From Archilochus colubris (taxonomy: Eukaryota > Chordata > Aves > Apodiformes > Trochilidae): a DNA stretch of 64,000 bases. The stretch covers positions 45,998,305 to 46,062,304 of the forward strand of contig CM041115.1 of the NCBI GenBank assembly GCA_023079485.1, read 5' to 3'. Below are positions 1-12,900 of the stretch, piece after piece (position 1 is the first letter of the stretch; each line of letters opens with the position of its first letter). Both the position numbers and the translations under genes were made by a program. The notes beneath the pieces were generated by a model, which was given only the letters and a program-made list of their open reading frames with translations, had not been told where the DNA came from and did no database searches.

Positions 1-356
1 AGCCCTTGCTGTTTGCTCTAAGGGAAGCTGCCAGTCCTGTAGCAGGATCTGAGCAAGATGTATTTTTGCTGTTTTTCCCCCAAGCCTGTTTGTGTAGAAA
101 AGCAGGTATTTTTTGAATACGGCTGAAGCTTCCTCTAGGAGGAGTGGTAAGCTCTCATGAAAACTACCTGCGGATGCTTTCCCTTATCAGCATCCTAGCA
201 AGAGGGGATGGGGCATCCTGAAGCCTGAGGAGATGCTGGTGGGATCCCATTGACCCACACCAGCAAAACCACATCCACCTTGAAAGAGGTCAGGCCACGC
301 AGTTGTTGAGCAGTGAAAGAAAAGTTTTTATCATGTCATGTTTTTAACACTGTAAC

Positions 357-416
357 AAGGGTTGGACTTGATGATCTCTGAGGTCCCTTCCAACCCAGTC
401 AATTCTATGATTTTGT
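357..416 (+). mobile_element. CR1 LINE 3'-end fragment
   Basis: The stretch has the typical CR1 3' terminus in sense orientation: the 'gttggacttgatgatct' block, then 'ggtcccttccaaccca', then 'attctatgattttgtg' related to the terminal octamer repeat. Only about 60 bp is recognisable, so the copy is strongly 5'-truncated, as most avian CR1 copies are. Confidence 0.8.
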
Positions 417-2132
417 GTGGGTAAGAGGGTGCAGTGTTTTTAAAATTCAGACCTGTGTTCTAGGCTTGCAGGCATTGCTTTGGTAAGACAGGGCTTCAGA
501 GAAAGTCCTTGTATTCTGAGGAAAATTATAGCAGCAATACAATGGGCTACACAGGAGTAGATTCAAAACAATAAATCTAAGCCTACTGCCAAAAGCTCCA
601 CCTTTCTTTCTTCAGTGTCCCATCAATTCCAGTCTGAAAGGATAAGTTTTGATGTGTTCCCTTCATTCCTGCTGGTCCTTCCTGAGGATCCAGCAGAGAG
701 CAGGTGCTGTGGCAAGTGATGCATGGCACTCTGCAGAGCATGTGGGACAGCTCTGGGTCAGTGGTTGTAACAGTGTGCTTATCCAGGCACGATTTATAAT
801 TGTAACAGACTGTACAATTAAGACAGTAGTATTTTGCTTTGCTTTAATGTGCAGCTTCATCCCCATTGCTTGACTGGTTAAGGGAAGAGAAAACTCACTC
901 CACGTTCTGCGTATTTTGTGTATGAGAGTCTGCCTGGAGTGGCTTGCAGTTCACACCAGCTTTGCAGCTCTAGTGAGAGTCTCAAAGAAGAGCTAATGCT
1001 TCTGCAGGCTCCTCATCTTATAATAGCATTCCCACTAGCAGATTGGAAGAAACACCATCAAAAGTGCTACTGATGTTAAAAGTAAAGAAAAGAGAAACTG
1101 AAAGAAAAAGGCAGTATTTCTAAAGCTGTGTAGTATAGAGCAGTCTAGGCTGGCTTGATCTCTAGCAGGGAGGTGATGAGCTGAACTGTGACTCTTCGCA
1201 AGAGGTTGTGGCAGTCCATAGTGCTGCTCCCACACCAGAATGATCTCAGGTGAAGCAAAGGAGGGAAATATTACTCCCCACTGTCTTGCCTGTGTGCTGT
1301 GAGTGGTCTTGTTCCTCTGTACATTGTACCCTGTCATATGGATAAACTTCTGGCAGAAGAGAAGCAGCTTTCCTACAAACAGTGTGCAAAGAAGCTGGGG
1401 GACAGTTAAGTGCTGTAACAGCATAGGATACAGGGGAATCGTGGTGTGTGAGCAGACAGCCCATCATTCATTCTGCCTGTTTTGTAAATATGCATATTTA
1501 TATTGCATGTGAAAATACCACCAGGATGTGTTGCCTGACCATGATGTATGTAACCCTGCAGAGCAGAGATTGGATACCAAGACTACTTAATGGGCTTTCT
1601 TAATTTAACAACCATTAAAGTGCCTGCATGTCAGATATTTTTAATTCTATGCTTCAGTGTAACGGATGAGTTTATTTCCAGTGCTCTTCACAGGCATAGC
1701 TTAGGCCAAGTACAAGTTGAATAACCTTCAGAAAAGCTGTGCTGTCCTTCTGTTGGCCGCTGTCTTTGAAAATTGCCTGCAGAGTTAGTGAGCAGGAACA
1801 GTTAAGATTTACAAACAATGATGAAGCTTGTCATGCATCTTTCACCATTCATCATCTGGGTGCCGTGGCTGGGCGGTGAAGTGTTCTTCATAAAAACCAG
1901 CTCAGTGTGAAATACACCTCGCAGCAATGTTTACTGCTCTGAAACTCGTCAGCAGCCCTTTATAGTAAATCCAGATTGCGATGTGACATTACAGTATATC
2001 ATTGCAGAGCGCGCTGGGGTTTACACTAGGAATGAGTGCAGTTCACACCAGATGAGATGTCGAAATTGAGTTATGTAGGAATTTGGCTGTTATATGGGGA
2101 TAGCTTTTGTTTTCTGAGAACTGAAAGTTAGC

Positions 2133-2262
2133 TTTATATATATAAAATATATAATCTACACATACCTGTACTTGTGTGTGGGTGCCTGTATCAATAGAGA
2201 GATATATATACATGGATATATGGATACATACATGCTATGCATACATTCTGTATACAAACACT
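2133..2262. repeat. TA/CATA-rich microsatellite region
   Basis: An imperfect run of TATATA, ATACAT and ATGGATAT units with an internal TGTGTG piece. It is low-complexity and probably length-variable. It contains no coding frame. Confidence 0.75.
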
Positions 2263-5200
2263 GTATGGCCAGATACAGATCTCTCTGATGGGACTCTGTC
2301 CTATTTTTATGTTATTTTTTAATAGTACTTCAGTATTCTGTTGAAGTGCTTTGTTTTAGCATTAACTTTTCAGCAAAGTAATCTTTTTATTTTCAGAAAA
2401 TACTGTTCAGACTACAGGTCTTTGATTATTGGAGTTTTATGATTCCAGGCTAGAAATACAGATTGGGAATTTTCCTAAGGAATTTTTGGTTTAGGTTCAT
2501 TCTTTTTTTTGGTAGGATTGATAGCAGATGCTAGCATTGAATTTCTCAGTAGCAAAGCCAGGGAATCTGTGAAGTGAGTGCAGGTAGTGTGCTGCCTTTT
2601 GGAGAACATGCAGGTATATCCCACAGGCAGCCAAGCAGAGTGCTGTGGGAGCACCTTGGATGGAGGAGTTTGCTTCTGAGGTGTAGAGATGGTGCCAAAT
2701 GACTCCCAGAGCTTGGGAGACGCCACTTTGGGCAGAAGATTTGGGGCAAATTTACCCAGCAACCTTAAAATACAGAAACGACAAAAGTTACTGGTAAATC
2801 TGTGTGCTAGTGGCATGTTTTCCCCACTTGTTTTTGTCCCTTCAGCTGCCGTGTGGACATCAGGTCATGGAGAATAAGACAAAATAGTAGGTGCATTTGT
2901 CCATTGACATAAGCAGGATGTCAGTACAAAATGTAGTCAGGACATGTTGTGTATGAGTAAATTGAGGCTGAGTCTTTGAAGATAAATCTGCTGTCTTGGG
3001 GATCTCACAGTCTGAGAAGCATCCCTAGAGTTAAACAGCAATAACTGTAGGAAGTGGAAAGCAGGTTGTGTTTGTTGGCCTACAGACACTTAATTGCTGC
3101 AGTGAAAACTAAGTATTTGGTGGCAGTTAACTGATTAAAAGAATGAAAGAAAAGATTGGAGGTAGACCAGCGAAGTTTTAAGTGCTTCCTACACTGTTAT
3201 TTCAGCACTATCCTGCACAACCTGGAAATTAAGTTATATTTCATTGTCTTCAGTGCTGCGACTGCTTTCAGCTGAAGCCGGCATGTTCTAGACTCTTGAC
3301 TGAAGTTGCAGTTTTATTATTGCCTGGCTTTTCAACCAGAAGGGGAGATTGGATGTTTGAAGTGCTGTTACATTTCATTGTAGATTCTGTATATGTAATA
3401 CCTGAGGCTCAGGTATTGCAAGTAAGTGGAAAAAGGAGTGGGACTGCAGCTGGTACTACCAGACAGAAGAGATAGCTATACTTTGTCCTCCTCAGCTTTT
3501 TACAGCCCTGCAGTTGTTTTTGCTCTGAGTGGTAACACCACAATGAAACCATACTTTTCTACCATAGAACAGTTTCCTCAAACACATTCCAGTTTCCGCA
3601 AACGCATTTATTGTTAGTGATTTTGTTTAGCTGATGTATTATGTTTAAAAAAAAAAAACCAAAAACTCTGTAGTTTACCTTTCAATCTGCTGCAGGCAGT
3701 ATCAAAGTAAAGCTTCAGATCCACTAGCCGGGTAAATACAGAGGCTTCCAGGCATGCCAGTAGCATTGAAGACTTCTTTGTGTTTATAATAAGCTTAATA
3801 ATGAAGTATTTTATCTCACCTGCTTGTTTACCAGAGGTTTTGAAGGATCCAGTGAGGTTTCTTAGGGCTGATGGGGGGATAAAAGAGTAGAAGTGTTAAG
3901 AATTATTTACAAATTTTTTTTAAACTTTCTCCTGTTATTTTCAGAGAGGGAAGTTTAGTTATCTTTTATGTTAGTTCTGTGACTTGAATTAGAGGGGTGG
4001 AGAGTAAAGCTGTCATGGTGTAATGGTTTCAGATGACAGAATGTTGCGTATCTTCTTCACAACCTTGACTGCCTGAGGTACCTGTTCTGTTTCTAGTTAC
4101 TTTACTAAGCTGCAGTCTTCAGATGCAGAGTGTAAGTGGTGCCTTGACACAGGGATGCTGTAATGGCATTAGGAAGCTTAAGGTCTTTCAAGAATACATA
4201 ATCAGAACACAGTGATAAAGTGTGTTACTGAATTTCCTGTTCTTGCAGATGACTCGTTCCTATTGCAGTGTCTGCCATAGATAGACTGGAAGAGAATTCC
4301 AGGAGTTGGGGCAGGAACTGGGAAAAAGTACTGCAGAAGGGTGCCACAATAACAGTATTTAATGCAGTGCCAGCATCCAGTTGTTGCTGTCCATGCATCT
4401 CCAAACTTAAGTTAAACACGTTAGTTCTGGGACAAGTAAGGAAAAAAGTAATCTTGTATGCCAAATGAAGCTGCTTAATTTTTGTTGCTTTCCCACACAT
4501 ATACAAAGATCTATCTCGTGATGGGGTGGCATTTTGTTACAATGATGTTGCAAGGATCAGAGCAAAAATATCTAAGAGCACTGTAAAAATAGTACACGAG
4601 GAAGTTGCTGAGAAGAGGGGAATAAAAACACATCACAGATAAGCTCACAGTGTGTTGGCTGATTATAATGACTGTCTTACAGCACCCAGGAGTTGTCAAT
4701 CATACCTTAATGTTTATAGAAGTGAAAAGTCAATGTGTAGTTGTTTAATTTGACATGACTCTCAGCCTGAGAAAGTGTAATCGCTGGAGGGGACAGTTAA
4801 GTAGCTGTGCTCCTTGTCAGCCTGTCTCGCTCCGACTGCTGCACTAAACGCTTTACTGATGAGCGATAGATTTGGTTAAATACCGGGATAATTGCTAGCT
4901 ACAGCATCCAGCTCTCTTTTAATGCCTTGTACAACATCTGTATTAGCTCTTGCCTGAGGCTATTTGTGGTTTCTGCAGGGAAGAAGGCATGTAAGTTCAA
5001 TTACATTGTTCTCCTTCGGGTTTTGAAATGCAATTGTTGCAGAGCTAAACAGCCTATAATAAATTATATTTCCTTTCTCCCTAACCTGTTGAAATGCAGG
5101 AGACATGCAAGTGCCACAGCTGCTTTCTGCTTGTAAGTGACATTTTGTTAGTCTGTCCTACCGAGAACATATAGAGAGCTATTTAGGCAAAGTGTTTTTT

Positions 5201-7604
5201 CGCTTGAAAAATGGAAAAAATGCCAGACTTGTCTTGCTGTGCTGGTGAACTTGTTTTGCGTGCTGTCAAAGCATTTGTCTCCCTTCACTGCTTCTACACG
5301 TGTAAGTAAATTCATGTACAAATGCATACTTGTGCTCTTGGTACATAAGCAGAATAGGACTCTGGCTCTCCCCTCTGTCATTACAAAGGTGACAGTGTTT
5401 CCATTAACATTTTAGTGCTGTCCGTGTTTTTAAGGAGGAGAACTGCTGAGTCTTGGGTGGTTTCTATCAGGGTGGGTGCCAGCAGGCTCCCGCTGCACCA
5501 CCCCTGCCCAGCCGTAGCTTAGCTGTGGGTTGCAGAGCATCTTCGGTCGGCGTGGTGGCACAAACACGGCAGCATCACACCAGGAACACACCAGCGGCTC
5601 CTCTGCTGCAAAGGGGTCTGAAACAAGACATGAGAACAGCTGGAAGCATCTGTGCTCAAATCGGATGTGTTACATCTCACTTCAAAAATGTTTGAAAGGC
5701 ACTTGCTGGGGAGGGACGTTTATTTTTGAAATACACTTCTCTTAAAAATCTGATAAGATCTGGAGGTTAGTCAGAACTGACCCTTCATTTTTGTTTCTTT
5801 GCAACACCTGTTCGAGGAAGAATGGAAGCCGAGTTAACCATATATATTGGCCTCCCTGTGGAGCAGTTAGGAGTTAAACAAAAAAATTGTGAATTTGTTT
5901 CTTCTTAAAGATAGGGATTTAACATTTTTTCATCTATTTGCTGTCTTTTTGTAATTGGCAATGCAAGTTTTAAAGGTCTGTGCCTGATGTTTATCTCACA
6001 GTATCTATTAAGTCAGTTAAGCTTCACTAGTAGAAGATTTGTATAAGGTCTGAATCAGACCCTATATGCTGTTTATTTACCCCACGCATGGCACTAATCA
6101 TGTCTTAGACTGCTGAAAGTAAAAGGGTGTTTTTAGTCCAGTTTGTCACTGGTTTTGTTTCGTTTCTGGACAGGAAAGAAAAAGAAAAATCAATGAGCTT
6201 GCTTTCTTGTTAATCTATAAATCATTTTCCCTTTCAAATTCTAGCTCAGAGCAGTTGCAGACACCGCAATGAGTGTTTTATTTTCTCACTCTGAAATAAC
6301 TGTTTACACTACATTTCTTTTAGCAGATTTTTGTATTAGTTTTTAGCTGTATAAAACACATTTTGATAAATTTCAGTCTGAGACAGATTTGAGCTAGCTG
6401 TGTATCCTTAAATGCAGTGTAAAACCTCCTAAATACTCTAAAACAAATTGTCATTCATCTCAGTTTTCACTGTCTCCTCTCTAATAAGTATGAACTAGTC
6501 CATAAAGCTGTTGCTACCAACTGTGTCAAACAGCTCTTGCTTCTGCACTTCCCTGAGTCACAAGTATTTACAGAACTTTTACTTTTGTCGATTGAATCTC
6601 AGCTTTTTTCCAAGGCATCAGTGCTGCATATGGGCTTGAGCCAACAGAATCTGCCTCAGAGTGAAACAACACTGACTGGTGGAGAGGGGTCTGCTGTATT
6701 GCTGTTACATGGATATTTCTGCAGGGACTAACCCAAAGGAATCTCTAACTGCATAAACAGTTACGGCTGTGGAGAGAGGATTGTGGATTAGCCCATAGTT
6801 TTAAAGAAATTACCTCACCTCAGTTGTGGAGCTGACCCCTGTGCCTCTAACTGTACTGCTTGGGTCACTTAATCTGCTTTTCTTGCTGCATTCAGCTGCT
6901 GTGTTGGTCAGCTACATGTGTGGAGAGTGAAAGAGATGCCTGCCCACCTGTCCCATCCTCTGAGGAAGGATAGAAACCTTCCTGAACAGGGCCAGGGACT
7001 GAGTTGTTCTGCTTGGTGAAATCTCCTGCAGCCACTGCTCTCTGCCCTCTTCACCTTCTAATGTCTGTGGTGGGTTGCAGCAGGGCTGTATGATCAGCAG
7101 AGGATGAGCTTCACTTTCTGCTTCCCTTCTCTCCTCCCTGCCTCCCCTTGGAGTGGGCCACTGGACCAGAGGAACCTGTCTTAAAATTTTCTCTGTAACA
7201 GATTACTATAGTAAAATTTTGATTGTCTTCCAATTTATTTTTTATTTTAGTTTTAGATTTAAGTTTTATCTTCCTGGCATCAGGAAGGTAACAAGCAAGA
7301 GCAGGGGAAGCACATGTTGAAATTGGTCAGTTACAGTTGTGCCCATTCCATTGACCTTAGTAAGGAAAGGTGGCACAAGGCCACTGAAGGCACCTGGTAT
7401 TCTCGTAGGAAACTAAAATGACCAAGCTTTATAGACCCTGTTGGCCCCCAAGATGTAAGCTGTTAGCTGTGATCTCAGGGGGGCTGCTTCTCTTAGGATC
7501 CTGAGGAAAGTCCTAGACACTGGTGGGTTGAATATCCCACCAGGTCTGTGTTACCACAGCTGTAGAAGTCACCAGGACCTCCTGAGCCTGGGGAAGTGCC
7601 CCTG

Positions 7605-7625
7605 GCAGCAGCAGCAGCAGCAGCA
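7605..7625. repeat. Short GCA trinucleotide run
   Basis: About seven consecutive GCA units in intronic DNA, followed by a decayed CATCATTAG. It is not in a recognised exon. Confidence 0.8.
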
Positions 7626-9375
7626 TCATTAGGCAAAGCCTGTGCCCTCCAGCTCCTGGCACACAGTCAGCCAGAGGCTGGCCCTTCACCTCTGAGCAGG
7701 ACCAGCATCCTGTGTTTCACAGTCTGCATTTAATGCTGCTGCTGTTTTTGTGGAAATAAATATAACACGCTGGGTCTGTCTTCAGCCTAATGTTGTGTGA
7801 AGCTTCATTTAACTTATTTGACTACCTCAAAAATGTTTTGTGTTTGGGTTTTGTCCCTGTTTTCTCAAGTATTGTGACATATTACTGTGAGGTTCCTAAA
7901 CTTTAGAGGGCATAAATCTCACTTTAAAATAAGTATCAGCATTTTTACTCTATTCATGTATATAGCCACCTTTTACTGGGTATTTCATCAATACTTATTG
8001 AACCATTTTACTGCAACTCTGCTTGACTTGCTTCCACATTATTGTTAATATTAAAAATTGTAATGCCACGGTAGTATTAAGTCACTTTAAAGCCTTCTGA
8101 ACTATTTAAACTGCAGATTCATTTAAATTGTGAGCTTTAAGGCTGCTTCTTTCTTCCATCTTGTTCAGTTTTGAGCACAGCTCTTAGTGCAGTCTTGCTC
8201 ATGCTGAAGTCAGTGAGAGACTTTGGGCTTCACTTGCAGGAAGAGGGGTGACCAGAATTCGCATTTACATTTATGTGGCTAGTCCTGGTTTTGCATAAAC
8301 TATGATACCTTTTTTTTTTTCCTGATATGCTAGTGAGGATTAACAGCCTTTCTGACAGAGAGCAGTCATTCAGCCAAAAGAGTGTTGTGTTTGGATTTCT
8401 GTGTGGAATACCAAAAAGTTATATGTTACTATTGAAGCTTTTTTAGGATTCAAATTTCTTTCCTACAAGGGAGAAACCTTGTGCCTTTTTTTTGTCTCGC
8501 CATGTATTCTGCTGCTTGATAACATTATCCTGAACCTTGAGCACACTCTTTCCTTTAAATTTACCATTGCTTTTAAATAAAAGAAAAACAAAGCATTTTC
8601 TTGCTGCAGCTATTGTAAACGGCGGTGCATTTTCTAAGCAGAACAACTGAAGCTTCTAGAGGTAGTTATTTGCAAGGAACTTCTTGTTTAGACAGGTTTA
8701 AATACATATACCAAGCAAAATAAAGGCAACTATGTTTGAATAATGCCCTGAAGCAGATGAGGAGTAGGAGTCTCCTGTGTTGCACTGCAGATTAGCATGT
8801 GAGGTCTCTCCTCAAAAGTAGGAGCAGCCCTCTCATCTGTCTGTCTGCACCTTGCAGTGTCAGCAGGCATCCCAAGAAGGAGCAGCAGGCATGTCCTCAT
8901 GTCACTTCCTTCTCATCTGCTGCTGTACAATGGCTCTGTTAAGTGTGTGTGACTACATTAACACTGGTTAACACCAGCTGGGGATGCCCATATCAGTCAC
9001 CCCCGTATGCCATAATTAGTGGGTTAGGTAATGTGTGGGAAAGCCTGTGTTGTCAGTGGAGAAGAGGCAGACCCCAAAGGAGATGTCTCTGTAAAAAGCA
9101 GTCTCCATAAAATTAGTGTGAGGTGCCCAAGTGATGCCTGAGCAGACTGTAGGGTGCAGAGAGAGGATACTGTGTTCTCTTTTTTCAGAGGTGGTTGGAA
9201 ATTGTTCTGATAAAAACTTCTCATTGGAAAAAATCCAACCCGCTGACTTTTTTTGCTGAAATCACAATTTTCACAAAACTCACAGTGGAATAAGTGCAGA
9301 ATTTAGCTGGATACGTGCCTTCTTTCCTCAATAGGCTCTCATGGATGGTGAGTCCCTTTGTCCAGCCCGGAAAAG

Positions 9376-9710
9376 AGAGCCTTGCAATATTTCTTATAAA
9401 AAGCTTACAAGGAAGATGGGAACAGACTTTTTAGAGGGGCCTGTTGCAACAGAAGGGGTCATGCTTTAAAACTAAAAGAGGGTAGTTTCAGACTAGATAC
9501 AAGGAAGAAATTTTTTTTATAATGAGGGCAGTGAAACACTAGAACAGCTTTCCCAAAGAGGCTGTAGGTACTCCAGGGAGACATGCAGGCTCAGGTGAGA
9601 CAGAGCTCTGAGTAACCTCATAGAGTTGAAGGCGTCCCTGAGAATTACAAGAGGTACAACTAGATGAGCTTTAAAGGTGCCTTCCAACTCAAAACTATTC
9701 TACGATTCCT
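9376..9710 (+). mobile_element. CR1 LINE 3' fragment, sense
   Basis: A decayed CR1 3' segment of about 335 bp in + orientation. Recognisable blocks in order: 'agccttgcaatatttctta', 'aaactaaaagagggtag', 'agactagatacaaggaagaa', 'gtgaaacactagaacagct', 'gatgagctttaaaggtgcc', and the terminal 'ctattctacgattcct'. These follow the order of the end of CR1 ORF2 and its 3'UTR. The frame is broken and the copy is inactive. Confidence 0.85.
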
Positions 9711-9873
9711 ACCCCTAGATCTGGAGCTGTAGGCAGTTCTTTTGTTGTTTCTGCCTTGCCACCTGTCACCACTTGAACAGGAGGGACTAGAGAGGAGCGG
9801 TTTTGGATTCTGAGAGGGGCAGAAGGCAAAGGAGGAATCTATTCCTTACTATTTCCCAGGTTGTGGGTTGTAG

Positions 9874-9906
9874 CCAAGGTTGTGGGTTCCATCCCTGTAT
9901 GGGCCA
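9874..9906 (+). repeat. tRNA-Ile-derived relic (TguSINE1-like)
   Basis: This 33-bp stretch reads like the 3' half of tRNA-Ile: a variable-loop CCAAGG, a T-arm with the B-box-like GGGTTCCATCC, and an acceptor end TATGGGCCA. No 5' half with an A box or anticodon arm precedes it, so it is not a functional tRNA gene. In passerines the TguSINE1 family joins a tRNA-Ile head to a CR1 tail, and a truncated copy is the likeliest source. The CR1-like tail is not evident here. A tRNA pseudogene fragment is the alternative. Confidence 0.55.
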
Positions 9907-9942
9907 TGACCAATTATTCTGGTTTGGGAGTTTTGTTACATT

Positions 9943-9990
9943 AAAAAAGAAAAAGAAAAACCAAAACAAACCAACAAACAAAACCAAACC
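9943..9990. repeat. A/C-rich low-complexity tract
   Basis: The + strand is almost only A and C with a few G (AAAAGAAAAACC, CCAAACC). It begins right after the tRNA-derived relic and belongs to the same class as the tracts at 26.6, 27.4, 28.1, 35.2 and 58.6 kb. Confidence 0.8.
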
Positions 9991-12900
9991 AGACTTGTTT
10001 TTCAAAAAAGATGGTTCTTTTCATGGATCTTTGGTCACCCAAAGGTGACGAAACAGGGGAAGCATGTGAAGTGCTGAGACCCATGCCTTGCTGCTGCACT
10101 CGGCAGTGGGGACACCCTAGAGTGTCTGAAGCCTTCTGGCCCTGTAGTACAGCAGTTTTGTGCAAAACCAGTCCTGGCAGGATAAAGTGCCCAGAATAAA
10201 TATTTGGTCATGTGCACCAGCATCTGGCAAGGTAATCAGATACTTTCCATGAGAGATTATTGATACACGTGTGTTTTAATCATGATGTTAAAACAATTTT
10301 TAATTACTGTAGGAGTAAGACAAGGGGTCCAAAAAGTTGAAGTCTTTTTTTTTTCGCTGAGCTGCCTCTGTCTTTTGCCAGTTTTCTGAGTACAACACAC
10401 CAAGGACATCTTTTTTTCCCTGCAGAATCAGCCTCTGATGTTGTATGTGGAATGGAGGAGTAGAATCTGACCTCCAGGAGTAAAGAGATGAAAGGTCCCA
10501 GCTTTGTCACAGCCTTGTTATGTGACAAAGCAAATCACTTTGTTCCTCTGAGATTCCCTGCTGCTCCTCAGCGGGTGGCAGATCTCCAAATAGTCCCATC
10601 CTTCACAGCCACTTTTTTATGTGCCTTTCTTGGAAATCAATGCCTCCTCATATGTTTCCATGGCTGCTCTCTAATCTTGAATCTTGAAATGGTTTGGATT
10701 TGTTTTTGTTTTTCATTCGAAAGCATTGTTGGTTTGTTGGCATATAGTTTGGGGCACAGCTGTGAAAACTGTTGGGTCTGCCCTGTCATGGCATGAATGT
10801 CACTATGAATGTCTGAGGAAAGCAGGGATCTCCAGACTTAGGTCTACTGGTAGTCAAAACAGAGAGTCATCATAGCCTTAAGGAGAGGCATCTTCTCAGC
10901 ACTGGCAAAATGAAAGAGTCTGCATGTTCAGAATTAATTCTTCGGTGTAATTCCCAGTGTTTCTGAGCAAATATGTCTGTGCACAGGGCAGTGCAGGGTT
11001 TAATGTAAGTGACTGGAGAATGGTAGGGAAGGAAAAGAGGGAGGCCTTTGACATTTTGTTGTAATGCCTTTTCTTTGTAGTGTTACTACCAGGTTAAAAA
11101 TACCTCCAGTCTATTACCTCGTCTAAGTTCTTTTGTGGTGCTGAGGTCGTCATGCTTCTTGTGTAGTCATGCGCAATGTGTACACTTAGAGATGACCCAA
11201 AACCCCCCTCTACGTAAGAATATGTTTTACCTTGTTATCCAGCAATGGGAAATGTCTGCTTTACACTGTGATGTCCCACTCCTGGAGACTGTTTCACTTC
11301 ATGTCTTCCAAAACAGGAAATGTTTTTTTGAAACCTCTAAAATCATGTCCTCTTATGGAGAGAACTAGCTATCAGGGTTCCTGGCACGGGAATATAGACT
11401 GGAGAGCTTTCTGCAGAGTTGTACTGGTTTGTACCTTGCTAAGTGCTGGACCAGGGAGAGTAAGAATTTCTGGTGAATACCTTGCACAGGAGATAAATAA
11501 CTATGCTCTTCTGACAACCCAAACACAATATTGAACCAGCTAAACTTTATGCACTGCCTTCCAGTTATTATAAGCAAGGGCACTCATCTCAGCACACCTG
11601 TACCTCCTGAAGTTTTTCTGAGACTGTTGACCCTCTGCCTTTCCTAGCCTGCAGCAGTGACATCAAGTTAGCTGCAGAATGTGGTAATTAGCAGAATGTT
11701 GGTCCATCAGTACTTCTCTGCCTCGGATGGTGTCTGCCAAGCATGTAGGACATGGTTTTAAGCCAGGTTTTGGATTCTCAGAAAAAAAATATCCTTCCTG
11801 AATGTTGTCTTTGCATTGTCCCTATCTTGGTGGGTGAGAAGTGGAAAGCCTGGTTTGATTGTTTCACATATTATTGTAAGACAGTTTACAACCAGTGGTG
11901 TCAGAGTTCAACAAGAGTGTATTTTCTACATCTTCTGGTTTCTTATTACATCAGTTATAGCCCAGCCCTCTCAGATGCTAGGAGTACAAGCATGAACTGG
12001 AAAAGAATGAGATTATCTGTGATAAAGCATTCTGAATAAAGACCTCCATTCAGATCTTTACCTTTTATCCCAAGTTTCCAATGCCAAGGCTTAATGCTAT
12101 TTAAAAATACACAATGAATGTACCCTACTGTGGGCATCCAAGATAATCCTAATTGCATTAACTGTTAGTGAGAAGGGCAGATGTTTGAGAAGGAGGAAAG
12201 GGCTTTACTGTGAAATAGTATAGCTGTGTTAAGAGGCACAGATGGGACATGTTTTCTATTCCAGATTCTTTGCCTTGTTTCTAGTTTTGTGTCAGCAGGT
12301 CAGCGCATTGCTTGTGAAACTTCTTGTCAGCAGGGAAATATCCATTAACGTATCTTTCTAGAAGAGGACTGGCTGCCCCTGTGTTAATAACATGAAAAGC
12401 AGAAAAGGAGCACTATGTCTGGTTTTTTTTGTGCAGTGGTCTACATTATGGTCATCACAGAGCAGACCAGAACATATTGATCAAACCAAAAATTTCAAAG
12501 ACAGGTCAGCTGGTGTTTGTAATATATGGAGTTTAAGGCAGATCAATGGCTGAGTTTAAATTAGCCCCTTGTTATGGTTTGGTATCAGCCTTCCTGTTAC
12601 ACTAATGTCTTACTCTCTGCTGTGTATAATAACATGCTTCTGAGAAGCCTGCTAAGAAGCTATATTGTGTTGAGCAGAAACCCCTGGCTTCAGGTGGGCT
12701 TCCAAAATTTGTCCACATGGTAGCTGTTACGTGGTCTAGGGCTGTGATGAGGCCTGAGGGATGGGAGGATAATGATAATCAATGCAGAGTATTTTTAGCA
12801 CATTTATGCACTTGCAAATCTTGGCAGGAATTCTCCATCAGCAGGAATTATTTAATCCTGAGCAGGAGATGTGAAGAAGGAGACAGCAATATGAGGGTTT

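Larger units (their letters stand above)
417..9375. other. DMRT1 intron, no gene seen
   Basis: About 9 kb of AT-rich intronic DNA. I see no coding exon, no RNA gene and no long repeat. Only a TA/CA-rich microsatellite near 2.1–2.3 kb and a short GCA run near 7.6 kb stand out. Conserved elements cannot be excluded without an alignment. Confidence 0.6.

Noticed and set aside
9874..9906. Functional tRNA-Ile gene
   Set aside because: Only the 3' half is present; there is no D-arm, anticodon arm or A box upstream.
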